Shown: positions 28,656-36,041 of the stretch, one piece after another
How the letters are laid out: each line of letters begins with the position of its first letter
Numbering within the stretch: position 1 is the stretch's first letter
Assembly (NCBI GenBank): GCA_020725525.1
Contig: DYEX01000127.1
Span: forward strand, 62,001-126,000
Reading direction: 5' to 3'
DNA from: Desulfovirgula sp.
GTDB lineage: Bacteria > Bacillota > Desulfotomaculia > Desulfotomaculales > Desulfovirgulaceae
DNA: 64,000 nt
The notes under the pieces: model-generated
Seen by the model: the letters and a program-made list of their open reading frames with translations, nothing else
Databases searched by the model: none
What the model was told of the DNA's origin: nothing
Translations under genes and position numbers: made by a program

Positions 28656-28862
28656 ATGTACGAAGTGAGCTACTACGGGGATATGTGTTACGAGAAAATG
28701 CTGGTGGAAGCATTCACACCAGAAGATGCTATCTTAAGGACATACAGACACGCGAACACTCTTTATATGTCAGTCCACGGCCACGGCGATTACCGCATTA
28801 TTATGGGCCTGGACGGGCAGGTGAGAGTGGTCCGGCTGCGCGATTGGGTGCGTGCAAGCTAA
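28656..28862 (+). CDS. hypothetical small protein
   Basis: MYEVSYYGDMCYEKMLVEAFTPEDAILRTYRHANTLYMSVHGHGDYRIIMGLDGQVRVVRLRDWVRAS. Confidence 0.6.
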   Translation: MYEVSYYGDMCYEKMLVEAFTPEDAILRTYRHANTLYMSVHGHGDYRIIMGLDGQVRVVRLRDWVRAS

Positions 28863-28875
28863 TGTCGGGTCTTTT

Positions 28876-28934
28876 CCGGCCCAAACCATTCTCAAGAAAG
28901 GAGGAATGGGGCGGGCCGGATGAAGGCCCGTCCC
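28876..28934 (+). promoter_or_regulatory. two-state leader motif, copy e
   Basis: CCGGCCC / GGGCCGG and CCATTC / GAATGG; alternative GGGGCGGGCC / GGCCCGTCCC; ATG at 28942. Confidence 0.75.
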
Positions 28935-28941
28935 GAAAAGA

Positions 28942-29103
28942 ATGAAAAAGAGCGTACTGTGGTATTACCACCGGCCAGGGATGGTCTATGCGGTGGACTT
29001 CAGGTTTAAGCGGCCTGTTTCCGAGCGCGAAGCCCGGCGCTATATTCGAGAGTATTTCGGCTGCCGGAAACTGCCGAAAGAAAGCGCCGTATGGCCCGCG
29101 TAA
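28942..29103 (+). CDS. 53 aa small protein, absent from the ORF track
   Basis: MKKSVLWYYHRPGMVYAVDFRFKRPVSEREARRYIREYFGCRKLPKESAVWPA. Confidence 0.55.
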   Translation: MKKSVLWYYHRPGMVYAVDFRFKRPVSEREARRYIREYFGCRKLPKESAVWPA

Positions 29104-29106
29104 ATT

Positions 29107-29167
29107 CCGGCCCGAGCCATTTCCACGGAAAGGAGGGAATGGGGCAGGCCGGATAAAGGCCCGTCCC
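29107..29167 (+). promoter_or_regulatory. two-state leader motif, copy f
   Basis: CCGGCC / GGCCGG and CCATTTCC / GGGAATGG; alternative GGGGCAGGCC / GGCCCGTCCC; ATG at 29175. Confidence 0.75.
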
Positions 29168-29174
29168 GGAGAGA

Positions 29175-29408
29175 ATGAAATTTGAGAGGATTAAGCCGGG
29201 GATGCTGTTCCGTACCCCGTGGCACAAGGAACACCTGTTCTATAAGGTCCCGGACCCCCAACCCTGGCCGGAACTCGGCCCCTGCTCCGCGTGCGGCACC
29301 ATTGCCGTATGGAACGCTCGGGCCGTCGAAACCGACCGCCTGGTGCACTTCTGCCGGGGTGAGGAAGTCATTCCGGTGAAAGTGGAAGGGGGAAGGGAAA
29401 ATGACTAA
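29175..29408 (+). CDS. hypothetical small protein
   Basis: 77 aa ORF downstream of leader copy f. Confidence 0.6.
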   Translation: MKFERIKPGMLFRTPWHKEHLFYKVPDPQPWPELGPCSACGTIAVWNARAVETDRLVHFCRGEEVIPVKVEGGREND

Positions 29409-29595
29409 GCCCGAGTACCTGCAGGGCGACGACGCGCAGCGGCTTCTTAGAGAGGGGTACTGCGAGGCCTGCCTGCGTCCGGCAGATGAATGGGCCGAAG
29501 AGGACCGGTTTGGGTGCGTGAAAGTCCACGGCGATTACGACCGGGACGGCAACCTGTGCGGCTTCTTATGCCCGGACTGCGTGGGAGCGAGTTAA
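29401..29595 (+). CDS. zinc-ribbon-like small protein
   Basis: CEAC..C..CGFLCPDC. Confidence 0.55.
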   Translation: MTKPEYLQGDDAQRLLREGYCEACLRPADEWAEEDRFGCVKVHGDYDRDGNLCGFLCPDCVGAS

Positions 29596-29613
29596 CCGGA
29601 TAATCAGGGCCAC

Positions 29614-29674
29614 CCGGCCCGCAGACCATTTCCACAAAAGGAGGGAATGGGGCGGGCCGGGATGGGCCTGCCCC
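29614..29674 (+). promoter_or_regulatory. two-state leader motif, copy g
   Basis: CCGGCCCG / CGGGCCGG and CCATTTCC / GGGAATGG; alternative GGGGCGGGCC / GGCCTGCCCC; ATG at 29682. Confidence 0.75.
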
Positions 29675-29681
29675 GGAAGCT

Positions 29682-30638
29682 ATGAAAAACCTTGAAACAG
29701 CACCCAAACACCGGTATAATACTGAAAAAAAGGGTGTCAGGCGAGTGTACTGGGTCAACCGGACCAACGACTATGTTTTCAAACGTATCTTCGGTTCTGA
29801 AGAAGGTAAGGAGGCCCTGCTGGGTTTTCTCAATGCCGTGTTCAAGCTGCCGCCCGGCAAAGGGTTGACCGACGTAAAGCTGCTGGACAGGGAGATTGAC
29901 CCGGAATACCTTCTCGACAGGGCTGCCCGGCTGGACGTGCTGGCGAAGGCAGCTGACGGGTCGCTGATTAACGTCGAAGTACAAATTGCCAACAGGTTCG
30001 ATATCGACAAGCGGACGCTGTTCTACTGGGCGCGGCTGTACGGCGGCCAGCTGAAGTCCGGCCAGCAGTTCTCGGAGCTGCGGAGAACAGTCACTATCAA
30101 TATCCTGTGCTTTGACTGGTTTGCCGACGAGCGGTACCACCACGTCTTCCGTATCCGGGACATCGAGACCGGGGAACCGATGAACGACCACCTGGAAATT
30201 CACTTTCTGGAACTGAATAAGGTGCGGAGACGTGAATGGAACCCGGACGACCCGCTGGAAGCGTGGCTGATGTACCTGAACAACCTGGAAGGGGAGGGGT
30301 TGAGGGTGATTGCGGAAAAGAACCCGGCAATCAAGAAGGCCCTGACCGTTGAAGAAATCTTCAGGAAGGACGAGGCGGAACGCCGCTTATACGAGCTTCG
30401 TGAAAAGGCCATCCATGACGAGGTGTCTATGATAGCAGGCGCAAAAGCGGAAGGTATGGTGGAAGCCAAACAGGACACCATCATCCGGTACCTGAAGAAG
30501 AGGTTCGGGACCGACTGCGAGACCAGGATACGGCAGGTCAAGGACGTCGGGACCCTTGATGAGCTCTTCGACAGCCTGCTCGACGCCGGGACGCCGGAAG
30601 AAGCTGGCGAGATTATAGCCCGTGTGCTGCCGCAGTGA
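29682..30638 (+). CDS. Rpn/PDDEXK-type recombination-promoting nuclease family protein
   Basis: NRTNDYVFKRIFGSEEGKEALLGFLNAVF..RLDVLAKAADGSLINVEVQIANRFDIDKRTLFYWARLYGGQL. Confidence 0.85.
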   Translation: MKNLETAPKHRYNTEKKGVRRVYWVNRTNDYVFKRIFGSEEGKEALLGFLNAVFKLPPGKGLTDVKLLDREIDPEYLLDRAARLDVLAKAADGSLINVEVQIANRFDIDKRTLFYWARLYGGQLKSGQQFSELRRTVTINILCFDWFADERYHHVFRIRDIETGEPMNDHLEIHFLELNKVRRREWNPDDPLEAWLMYLNNLEGEGLRVIAEKNPAIKKALTVEEIFRKDEAERRLYELREKAIHDEVSMIAGAKAEGMVEAKQDTIIRYLKKRFGTDCETRIRQVKDVGTLDELFDSLLDAGTPEEAGEIIARVLPQ

Positions 30639-30720
30639 CGCTCCCCTGCGGGCAGAATAAAAAACTTGTAAGTTAAGGACGGTCCTGTAAAGAGACCGTC
30701 CTTGCCATTTTCAGGGCCGA

Positions 30721-30779
30721 CCGGCCCAAACCATTTCCACGGAAAGGAGGAAATGGGGCGGGCCGGTAGGGTCCGCCCC
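30721..30779 (+). promoter_or_regulatory. two-state leader motif, copy h (ardC-like)
   Basis: CCGGCCC / GGGCCGG and CCATTTCC / GGAAATGG; alternative GGGGCGGGCC / GGTCCGCCCC; ATG at 30787. Confidence 0.75.
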
Positions 30780-30786
30780 GCAATCC

Positions 30787-31635
30787 ATGACGATTACCGA
30801 GAAAGCGCAAGAGGTTTTAAACCGGCTCTTAGAGATGTTTAGGACAGGCAATTTACCCGCCGCCGTGGCCCGGACCGTCATCCGGGCAAAGGCCGGGTAC
30901 GAGAGGCCGTCCGACAGATGGAGCCTGGGCAACCGGCTGCTGATGTACCTGGCCGGGACGGAGGACGCCAGGGGCTACAGGCAGTGGGAAGAAGTAGGGC
31001 GGCACGTCAGGAAGGGCGCAAAGGCGTTCTACATCCTGGCACCCATGACCAGGAAGAAAACGGTCAGGGAGCGGGAAGTGGACCCGGAGACCGGCGAAGA
31101 GCGGGAAGTGGAGCGGGAGCGCACGGTCATTACCGGCTTCCGGTGCGTCCCGGTGTTCCGGTACGAGGACACCGAGGGCGAACCCCTGCCGGAAGCGGAC
31201 TATACTCCCCCGGAACCGCCGCCGCTGTTCGACGTGGCCCGGAAATTTGTGGGTGACGTGAGATACCGGCCCTTCGTGGGCAGGTACTACGGCTATTTCG
31301 ACCCCGCCAGGGGTGAGATAGTCCTGAGTACCCACGACGCGCATACCTTCTTCCACGAGCTGGCCCACGCCGTCCACCACCAGGTGAAGCCGGGCGGGTT
31401 AAAGCCGGGCCAGCACGCGGACCAGGAAATTGTGGCCGAAGTAGTGGCCGCCGCCCTGTGCGAGATGTACGGCTTTTCCGGCTACATCTGGCACGGGTGG
31501 GAATACATCCGGCACTACGCCGGGCAGGACGACCGGAAGGCCCTGAAGGCCGTGATGGGCGTCCTGGCCGACGTGGAGAAGGTGCTGGACGTTATCCTTG
31601 GCGCGGCGGAAGAAGAGGCGGTGCGGGCGGCATGA
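30787..31635 (+). CDS. ArdC-like antirestriction protein with zincin motif
   Basis: ArdC-N-like WSLGNRLLMYLAG..GYRQWEEVGRHVRKGAKAFYILAPM; HELAHAVHH metallopeptidase motif. Confidence 0.85.
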   Translation: MTITEKAQEVLNRLLEMFRTGNLPAAVARTVIRAKAGYERPSDRWSLGNRLLMYLAGTEDARGYRQWEEVGRHVRKGAKAFYILAPMTRKKTVREREVDPETGEEREVERERTVITGFRCVPVFRYEDTEGEPLPEADYTPPEPPPLFDVARKFVGDVRYRPFVGRYYGYFDPARGEIVLSTHDAHTFFHELAHAVHHQVKPGGLKPGQHADQEIVAEVVAAALCEMYGFSGYIWHGWEYIRHYAGQDDRKALKAVMGVLADVEKVLDVILGAAEEEAVRAA

Positions 31636-32045
31636 GAAACGCCTGTAACGCCTGTTATGTAGAAATCCACTGCGACGGTTCCCACATGCCCCGGGACGGT
31701 GCCGCCTATGGGGGCTACGAGGCCAGGGTTGACGGCCAGCTTGCCCGCCGGTGGAAGGGCCGGGTAAAGGCCGCCGATTCCCTGGAAGCGGAGTTTCAGG
31801 CGGTCATAAGGGCCTTGAGGTGGGCAGTCAAGAAGGGGTACCAGCACGTGGTGGTCTTTACCGACTGCATGGCGCTGGTGCGGATGGTCCGTTCCGGGCC
31901 GAGACCGGGCGGGAAATATGCCCGGTTTATCCGGCGGGTGGCGGCGCTGGTGCAATTAATCGGTCGGGTGTGGTTTGAATGGGTGCCGAGAGAAAGAAAC
32001 CGGCAGGCCGATGTGCTCTGCCGGATGGCAAGGAAGTACGCTTGA
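31632..32045 (+). CDS. RNase HI-like protein
   Basis: VEIHCDGSHMPRDGAAYGGYEA..AEFQAVIRALRWAVKKGYQHVVVFTDCMALV..RERNRQADVLCRMA; ATGA overlap with the ArdC-like gene. Confidence 0.8.
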   Translation: MRNACNACYVEIHCDGSHMPRDGAAYGGYEARVDGQLARRWKGRVKAADSLEAEFQAVIRALRWAVKKGYQHVVVFTDCMALVRMVRSGPRPGGKYARFIRRVAALVQLIGRVWFEWVPRERNRQADVLCRMARKYA

Positions 32046-32091
32046 GATTTGGGCCGGGAGGACTTGCAGCCCGGCCCTTTCATTAATTATG

Positions 32092-32129
32092 GCTATTGTA
32101 TTGACAATAGCAATATGCGGACTTAAAAT
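32092..32129 (+). promoter_or_regulatory. promoter with operator-like inverted repeat over the -35 box
   Basis: GCTATTGTattgACAATAGC; TTGACA, 17 bp, TAAAAT. Confidence 0.75.
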
Positions 32130-32146
32130 GGAAGTGGGTGTTGTCG

Positions 32147-32419
32147 GTGAAAATAAGCCGGTTTGAGTGGGATGCCCGGAACATCGGGCATATAGCCAGG
32201 CACGGAGTTAAACCTGACGAAGCAGAAGGTGCGTTCCAAAACGAACCGGTTTTTCGTAAGGGACGCAGCGGGTTTCATATCGTGTACGGCCGCACCGAGG
32301 AAGGGCGTTATCTGTTCGTGGTGTATGTGCGGAAGGCCGGTGGCACAGTCCGAATTATCACGGCCCGGGATATGACCCCAAGCGAAAGACGATACTACCG
32401 CCGACAAAGGGGTGAGTGA
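32147..32419 (+). CDS. brnT: BrnT-family toxin
   Basis: FEWDARNIGHIARHGVKPDEAEGAFQNEPVF..GRYLFVVYVRKAGGTVRIITARDMTPSERRYY. Confidence 0.85.
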   Translation: MKISRFEWDARNIGHIARHGVKPDEAEGAFQNEPVFRKGRSGFHIVYGRTEEGRYLFVVYVRKAGGTVRIITARDMTPSERRYYRRQRGE

Positions 32420-32423
32420 GTCA

Positions 32424-32747
32424 ATGCCTAAGAAGCTACCTGAATTCAAGGGTGACGAGATACCTGAGTTTGCTACTGAGGAAGAGGCCGCTGAATTCTT
32501 TGCCAGCTACAGTTTCGCGGAAGCTATGGAGAAAGGGTTATTTGAACCTGAAGAGGTTGAATTAGACCCCGAACTGGCCGCAAAAATCCGCGAGCGGGCA
32601 CGGACCAAACAGGTGACCCTGCGCCTGCGGGTGTCCCAAATAGAGGCGGTAAAAGAGATAGCCAGGAGGAAGGACATCCCCTACCAGACCCTGATCCGGT
32701 CGTGGATCGCGGAAGCCATACGCCGGGAGCAGGGCAGCGGGGCATAA
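32424..32747 (+). CDS. brnA: BrnA/CopG-like antitoxin
   Basis: Follows brnT; TKQVTLRLRVSQIEAVKEIARRKDIPYQTLIRSWIAEAI. Confidence 0.75.
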   Translation: MPKKLPEFKGDEIPEFATEEEAAEFFASYSFAEAMEKGLFEPEEVELDPELAAKIRERARTKQVTLRLRVSQIEAVKEIARRKDIPYQTLIRSWIAEAIRREQGSGA

Positions 32748-32857
32748 CATAAATCAAAAACCAGAGGGAGACCACTGGCCGGGTATATTAACCCCCTTAT
32801 CTCTCTGCGAAGAGATGCCGGGAGTTTACGAAAACCCCGGCCTTTCTTTTTTTGAAG

Positions 32858-33049
32858 ATGACGTGGTGGATGGGGAGAGACCTGGAAGAGATTGTCGCTG
32901 AACTCATGTCCCGCCTGCCCCACTACCGGGACGACCCGTACTGCCGTGGGGTGTGGGACGGGGCCATGATGGTGATCGCTCACTGCGCCCCGGAGCTGTT
33001 TTACAGGTTACTCCGGGAGCGGGCGAAAGCTGAAACAAAGGAGAGTTAG
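32858..33049 (+). CDS. hypothetical small protein
   Basis: Short ORF after a terminator-like element. Confidence 0.4.
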   Translation: MTWWMGRDLEEIVAELMSRLPHYRDDPYCRGVWDGAMMVIAHCAPELFYRLLRERAKAETKES

Positions 33050-33102
33050 GCCGGTAGGAAAACTTCCGGCCTGTAAAATTAAAATCCAGGGAGGAATGAA
33101 GA

Positions 33103-33516
33103 ATGCAGGTAAATGAGTTTTTAGCTGGCGAGATGTCCAGGGGGATGTCTGAACGGAACAAGGGCGTTGTTGCCGTCGCCCATCTTGCGTGCCAGTTTGC
33201 GGACACCAGGAAAGTTGCGTCCACGGAAGAAGGTGTTATCCACAACCTGATTCCCATGATAGTAGAGGAAAACCTTTCCGGCAAACAGGTAGCAAGGCTG
33301 CTGGTGATGGGGCTGATGGAACTCGGCCAGAAGGCCCTGGACAGGGACGACATGGGCGAATTCCTGCTGGTCCTGTCGGATATTATCGCTGTGGCTACCT
33401 ACCTTAGAGTTACGGGACGCGCCGACGCGGATTTCCTGGACGAGCTGGACAACAAGATAGCAAACATGGTTATGCTGCTGGCCGCGCACACTCAGCCAGA
33501 CAGTTTCGTTAACTAG
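33103..33516 (+). CDS. hypothetical protein
   Basis: 137 aa ORF with RBS cagggagg. Confidence 0.6.
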   Translation: MQVNEFLAGEMSRGMSERNKGVVAVAHLACQFADTRKVASTEEGVIHNLIPMIVEENLSGKQVARLLVMGLMELGQKALDRDDMGEFLLVLSDIIAVATYLRVTGRADADFLDELDNKIANMVMLLAAHTQPDSFVN

Positions 33517-33583
33517 AAAAGGAGAGCTGGGCCGGAAGAAAAAAACTTCCGGCCTTTTTAATTTTTCAGGGAGGGATGCTCGA

Positions 33584-34960
33584 ATGACCGGCTACGAAAA
33601 AATTAAAGCCCTGGCCAGGAAAAGGAACTGCCCGGTAAGGGACCTGCTGGCCCTGGCGCCTAAGAACGACCCTTACTACGCGGGAAGCGAGGGGAGCAGG
33701 CAGAAAGCGGAGTGGTTCGCCAGCCTGTGGCGCAGTTTCGGTTACGAAGGCAAGACCGGCATTCACCTGCGCCGGGTGCACTACCAGCTTGTGAGCCAGC
33801 CGGACCCTTTAAGGTGGGACGGCAGGCCCTACGAGAACACCGAAAACAACTGGAAAGACTTATGCGAGGCGGGCAAACAGGCCCGCTACCTGGGCCTGGT
33901 GGACCCGGAAGCCTTCGTGGACAGAAGGAACCCGGAGCCGCACATCTTCCGACCTGCCGATTACCCTGAGCGCCCCGGCTGGCGCTCTACCGGATGCTGG
34001 TGGTTCATGCCCGAGATCCGGGCCGACCTTTCCGGGGACCTGGACTGGTCGCTGCCCTGGTTTGAAATTACCGGGCTTGACTACACTGAAGCCATGCAGC
34101 CGTACCATTTGGAAATCTGGGTAGAGAAGTCAACGATGGACGACGTGCTTATTCCCCTTTGCCGGGGTTACGGCGTCAACCTGGTGACTGGCCTGGGCTT
34201 CATGAGCATTACCAGCGTCATCGCCCTGATCCGGCGGGTTGCCGGGTCGAGGAAGCCGACCAGGATTTTCTACGTGTCCGACTTCGACCCGGCGGGGGAC
34301 GGGATGCCGGTGGCCGTGGCCAGGCAGATCGAATACTGGCTGAACCAGTACGCGCCGGGCCTGGACGTGAAGCTCAACCCCATCGTCCTGACCAGGGAGC
34401 AGGTGGAAAAGTACCGCCTGCCCCGGATCCCGGTCAAGGACTCCGACCGGCGGAAAGCGCACTTCGAGGAACGCTACGGTGAAGGCGCTGTGGAGCTGGA
34501 CGCGCTGGAGGCCCTTTACCCCGGTGAACTGGCGCGGATAGTGGCTGAGAACATCAGGCGGTTCAGAGACGAAAAACTGGCCCGGAAAGTCCAGGAGGCG
34601 AAGAGAGAGTTTGAGCGGCGTTTGGAAGAGGCATGGAAGAAAAACGTCTTGCCGTACCGGGGCAAACTGGACGAGTTGAGGGAAAAAGTAGAAATTGTGG
34701 CAAGGTACTACCAGGACAAACTTTACGACCTGAAGTGCCGGATGGAAGATGATTTATACGAGTATTCCCTGGAGCTGGAAGAGTTACGGCAAGCCGTAGA
34801 GAAGGCGGTGAACGAAATCAGCGTGGAGGCCCCGGAGCTTCCCGAAGCGGAGACGCCGCCGGAGCCGGAAGATTGGCTTTTTGACAGCTCAAGGAGCTAC
34901 GAAGAGCAGCTTGCGGCGTACCGGGAGCGGAAAAATGGGAACGCTGAAGAAGAGGATTGA
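33584..34960 (+). CDS. Topo VI subunit A / Spo11-like (Mini-A-like) TOPRIM protein
   Basis: LRRVHYQLVSQ..YENTENNWKDLCEAGKQARYLGLVDPEAFVDRRN; LEIWVEKSTMDDVLIPLC; GLGFMSITSVIALIRR; IFYVSDFDPAGDGMPVAVARQIEYW. Confidence 0.6.
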   Translation: MTGYEKIKALARKRNCPVRDLLALAPKNDPYYAGSEGSRQKAEWFASLWRSFGYEGKTGIHLRRVHYQLVSQPDPLRWDGRPYENTENNWKDLCEAGKQARYLGLVDPEAFVDRRNPEPHIFRPADYPERPGWRSTGCWWFMPEIRADLSGDLDWSLPWFEITGLDYTEAMQPYHLEIWVEKSTMDDVLIPLCRGYGVNLVTGLGFMSITSVIALIRRVAGSRKPTRIFYVSDFDPAGDGMPVAVARQIEYWLNQYAPGLDVKLNPIVLTREQVEKYRLPRIPVKDSDRRKAHFEERYGEGAVELDALEALYPGELARIVAENIRRFRDEKLARKVQEAKREFERRLEEAWKKNVLPYRGKLDELREKVEIVARYYQDKLYDLKCRMEDDLYEYSLELEELRQAVEKAVNEISVEAPELPEAETPPEPEDWLFDSSRSYEEQLAAYRERKNGNAEEED

Positions 34961-35081
34961 GACCGGCTTTTCCGGCAACTGAATAATAATTAATTAAGAT
35001 GGCCCGGTCAGGGGATAAAGCCCTGACCGGGCGTCTTTGCTTTTTAAGGACCGGTTTCGGCGGGAAAGGAGGTGGCGTGCA

Positions 35082-35276
35082 GTGGTTGAGACGTGGGCTT
35101 ACGGCGATAAGGCCGTCCTGTACTCCGAGGACAGCCGGGTGTGGCAGGCCGCCCTGGAAGCCGGGCTGAAACCGATGGCCGAGTACCGGCGGCCCGATGG
35201 GGTGCTGTTCGCGAAGCAGTTTGTGGGAGACAGGGAGGCGGTGCGGGAAGTGGTGAAAAAGTATACCCCCGCGTAA
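35082..35276 (+). CDS. hypothetical small protein
   Basis: VVETWAYGDKAVLYS.. after cgggaaaggaggtgg. Confidence 0.5.
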   Translation: MVETWAYGDKAVLYSEDSRVWQAALEAGLKPMAEYRRPDGVLFAKQFVGDREAVREVVKKYTPA

Positions 35277-35280
35277 TCAC

Positions 35281-35380
35281 TTAGACGAAAAAGACCGGAA
35301 GTCGGCTTCTGGAATTCTTGATTTTCAAGGCTTCAGGCCATGTACATTTCAAATTGTGAACCGAGCCTATATAAGAATAC
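35281..35380. repeat. imperfect ~100-bp direct repeat, copy A
   Basis: Shares catgtacatttcaaattgtgaacc and flanks with 35788-35889. Confidence 0.75.
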
Positions 35381-35444
35381 CTATCATCAAAAACCCCCTC
35401 TTAAAAACCCTTACAGAAAGAGGGCAGGAAAGGGTGAATGCCGG

Positions 35445-35783
35445 GTGAAGCTGGTTACCTGCCGCTGGTGCGGGAAAGAATTTAAGCCGCGCAAGAACAG
35501 CCAGAAGTATTGCGACGAGTGCCGTTCCGACCCGGAAGTGGAGAGGGCGAGGGCGCGGGAGCGGAAGCGGAAGCAGCTGGAGCGAAAAAAGAAAGCCGGT
35601 AAAAGAAACGACCGGCAGAAGAAAGAAAAGCGGTGCCTGTACTGCGGCAGGAAGCTCGACCCGTCGAGCAACCGCCAGGTCTGGTGCGAGAAATGCCGGA
35701 AAAACGGCTACCGCGACACCCGCGCCCTGTACATGAAAAAGTGGCGGGCAAAGAGCCGGGCAACAGGGTACCCCATCGCGTGA
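35445..35783 (+). CDS. zinc-ribbon protein (two CxxC..CxxC modules)
   Basis: CRWCGKEFKPRKNSQKYCDECRSD and CLYCGRKLDPSSNRQVWCEKCRKN. Confidence 0.65.
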   Translation: MKLVTCRWCGKEFKPRKNSQKYCDECRSDPEVERARARERKRKQLERKKKAGKRNDRQKKEKRCLYCGRKLDPSSNRQVWCEKCRKNGYRDTRALYMKKWRAKSRATGYPIA

Positions 35784-35787
35784 CGAA

Positions 35788-35889
35788 TTAGACGAAAACG
35801 GTCAGAAACCGACTTCTAGAAGCCTTGAAAATCAAGGCTTCCGGGCATGTACATTTCAAATTGTGAACCAAGCCTATATGATAATACCC
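35788..35889. repeat. imperfect ~100-bp direct repeat, copy B
   Basis: See copy A; contains GAAGCCTTGAaaaTCAAGGCTTC. Confidence 0.75.
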
Positions 35890-35996
35890 GTCAGATTTGT
35901 GCCATTTTATACCAATCCGGGAAGCCAGTAAAATCAAGGCTTCCCGGATTCAGTTTTTTAGACGGCTTTCTAGAATGGCCTACAAAGGGCTTTTAC

Positions 35997-36016
35997 CGTA
36001 ATATCGTGATATTACG
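35997..36016. promoter_or_regulatory. 20-nt palindrome upstream of zinc-ribbon gene
   Basis: CGTAATATCgtGATATTACG. Confidence 0.75.
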
Positions 36017-36041
36017 ATAAATAGCAAGGGGGTGGTTATCC

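Noticed and set aside
28904-29660. A short translated leader peptide (ATGGGGCGGGCCGG, MGRAG-like) inside the repeated leader
   Set aside because: The ATG is only 1-2 nt from GGAGG in these copies, the reading frame and stop differ between copies, and the same nucleotides are better explained by base pairing
25017-30779. CRISPR array, because of regularly recurring GC-rich repeats
   Set aside because: Repeats are separated by genes rather than uniform spacers and no cas genes are present; no CRISPR array seen anywhere in the window
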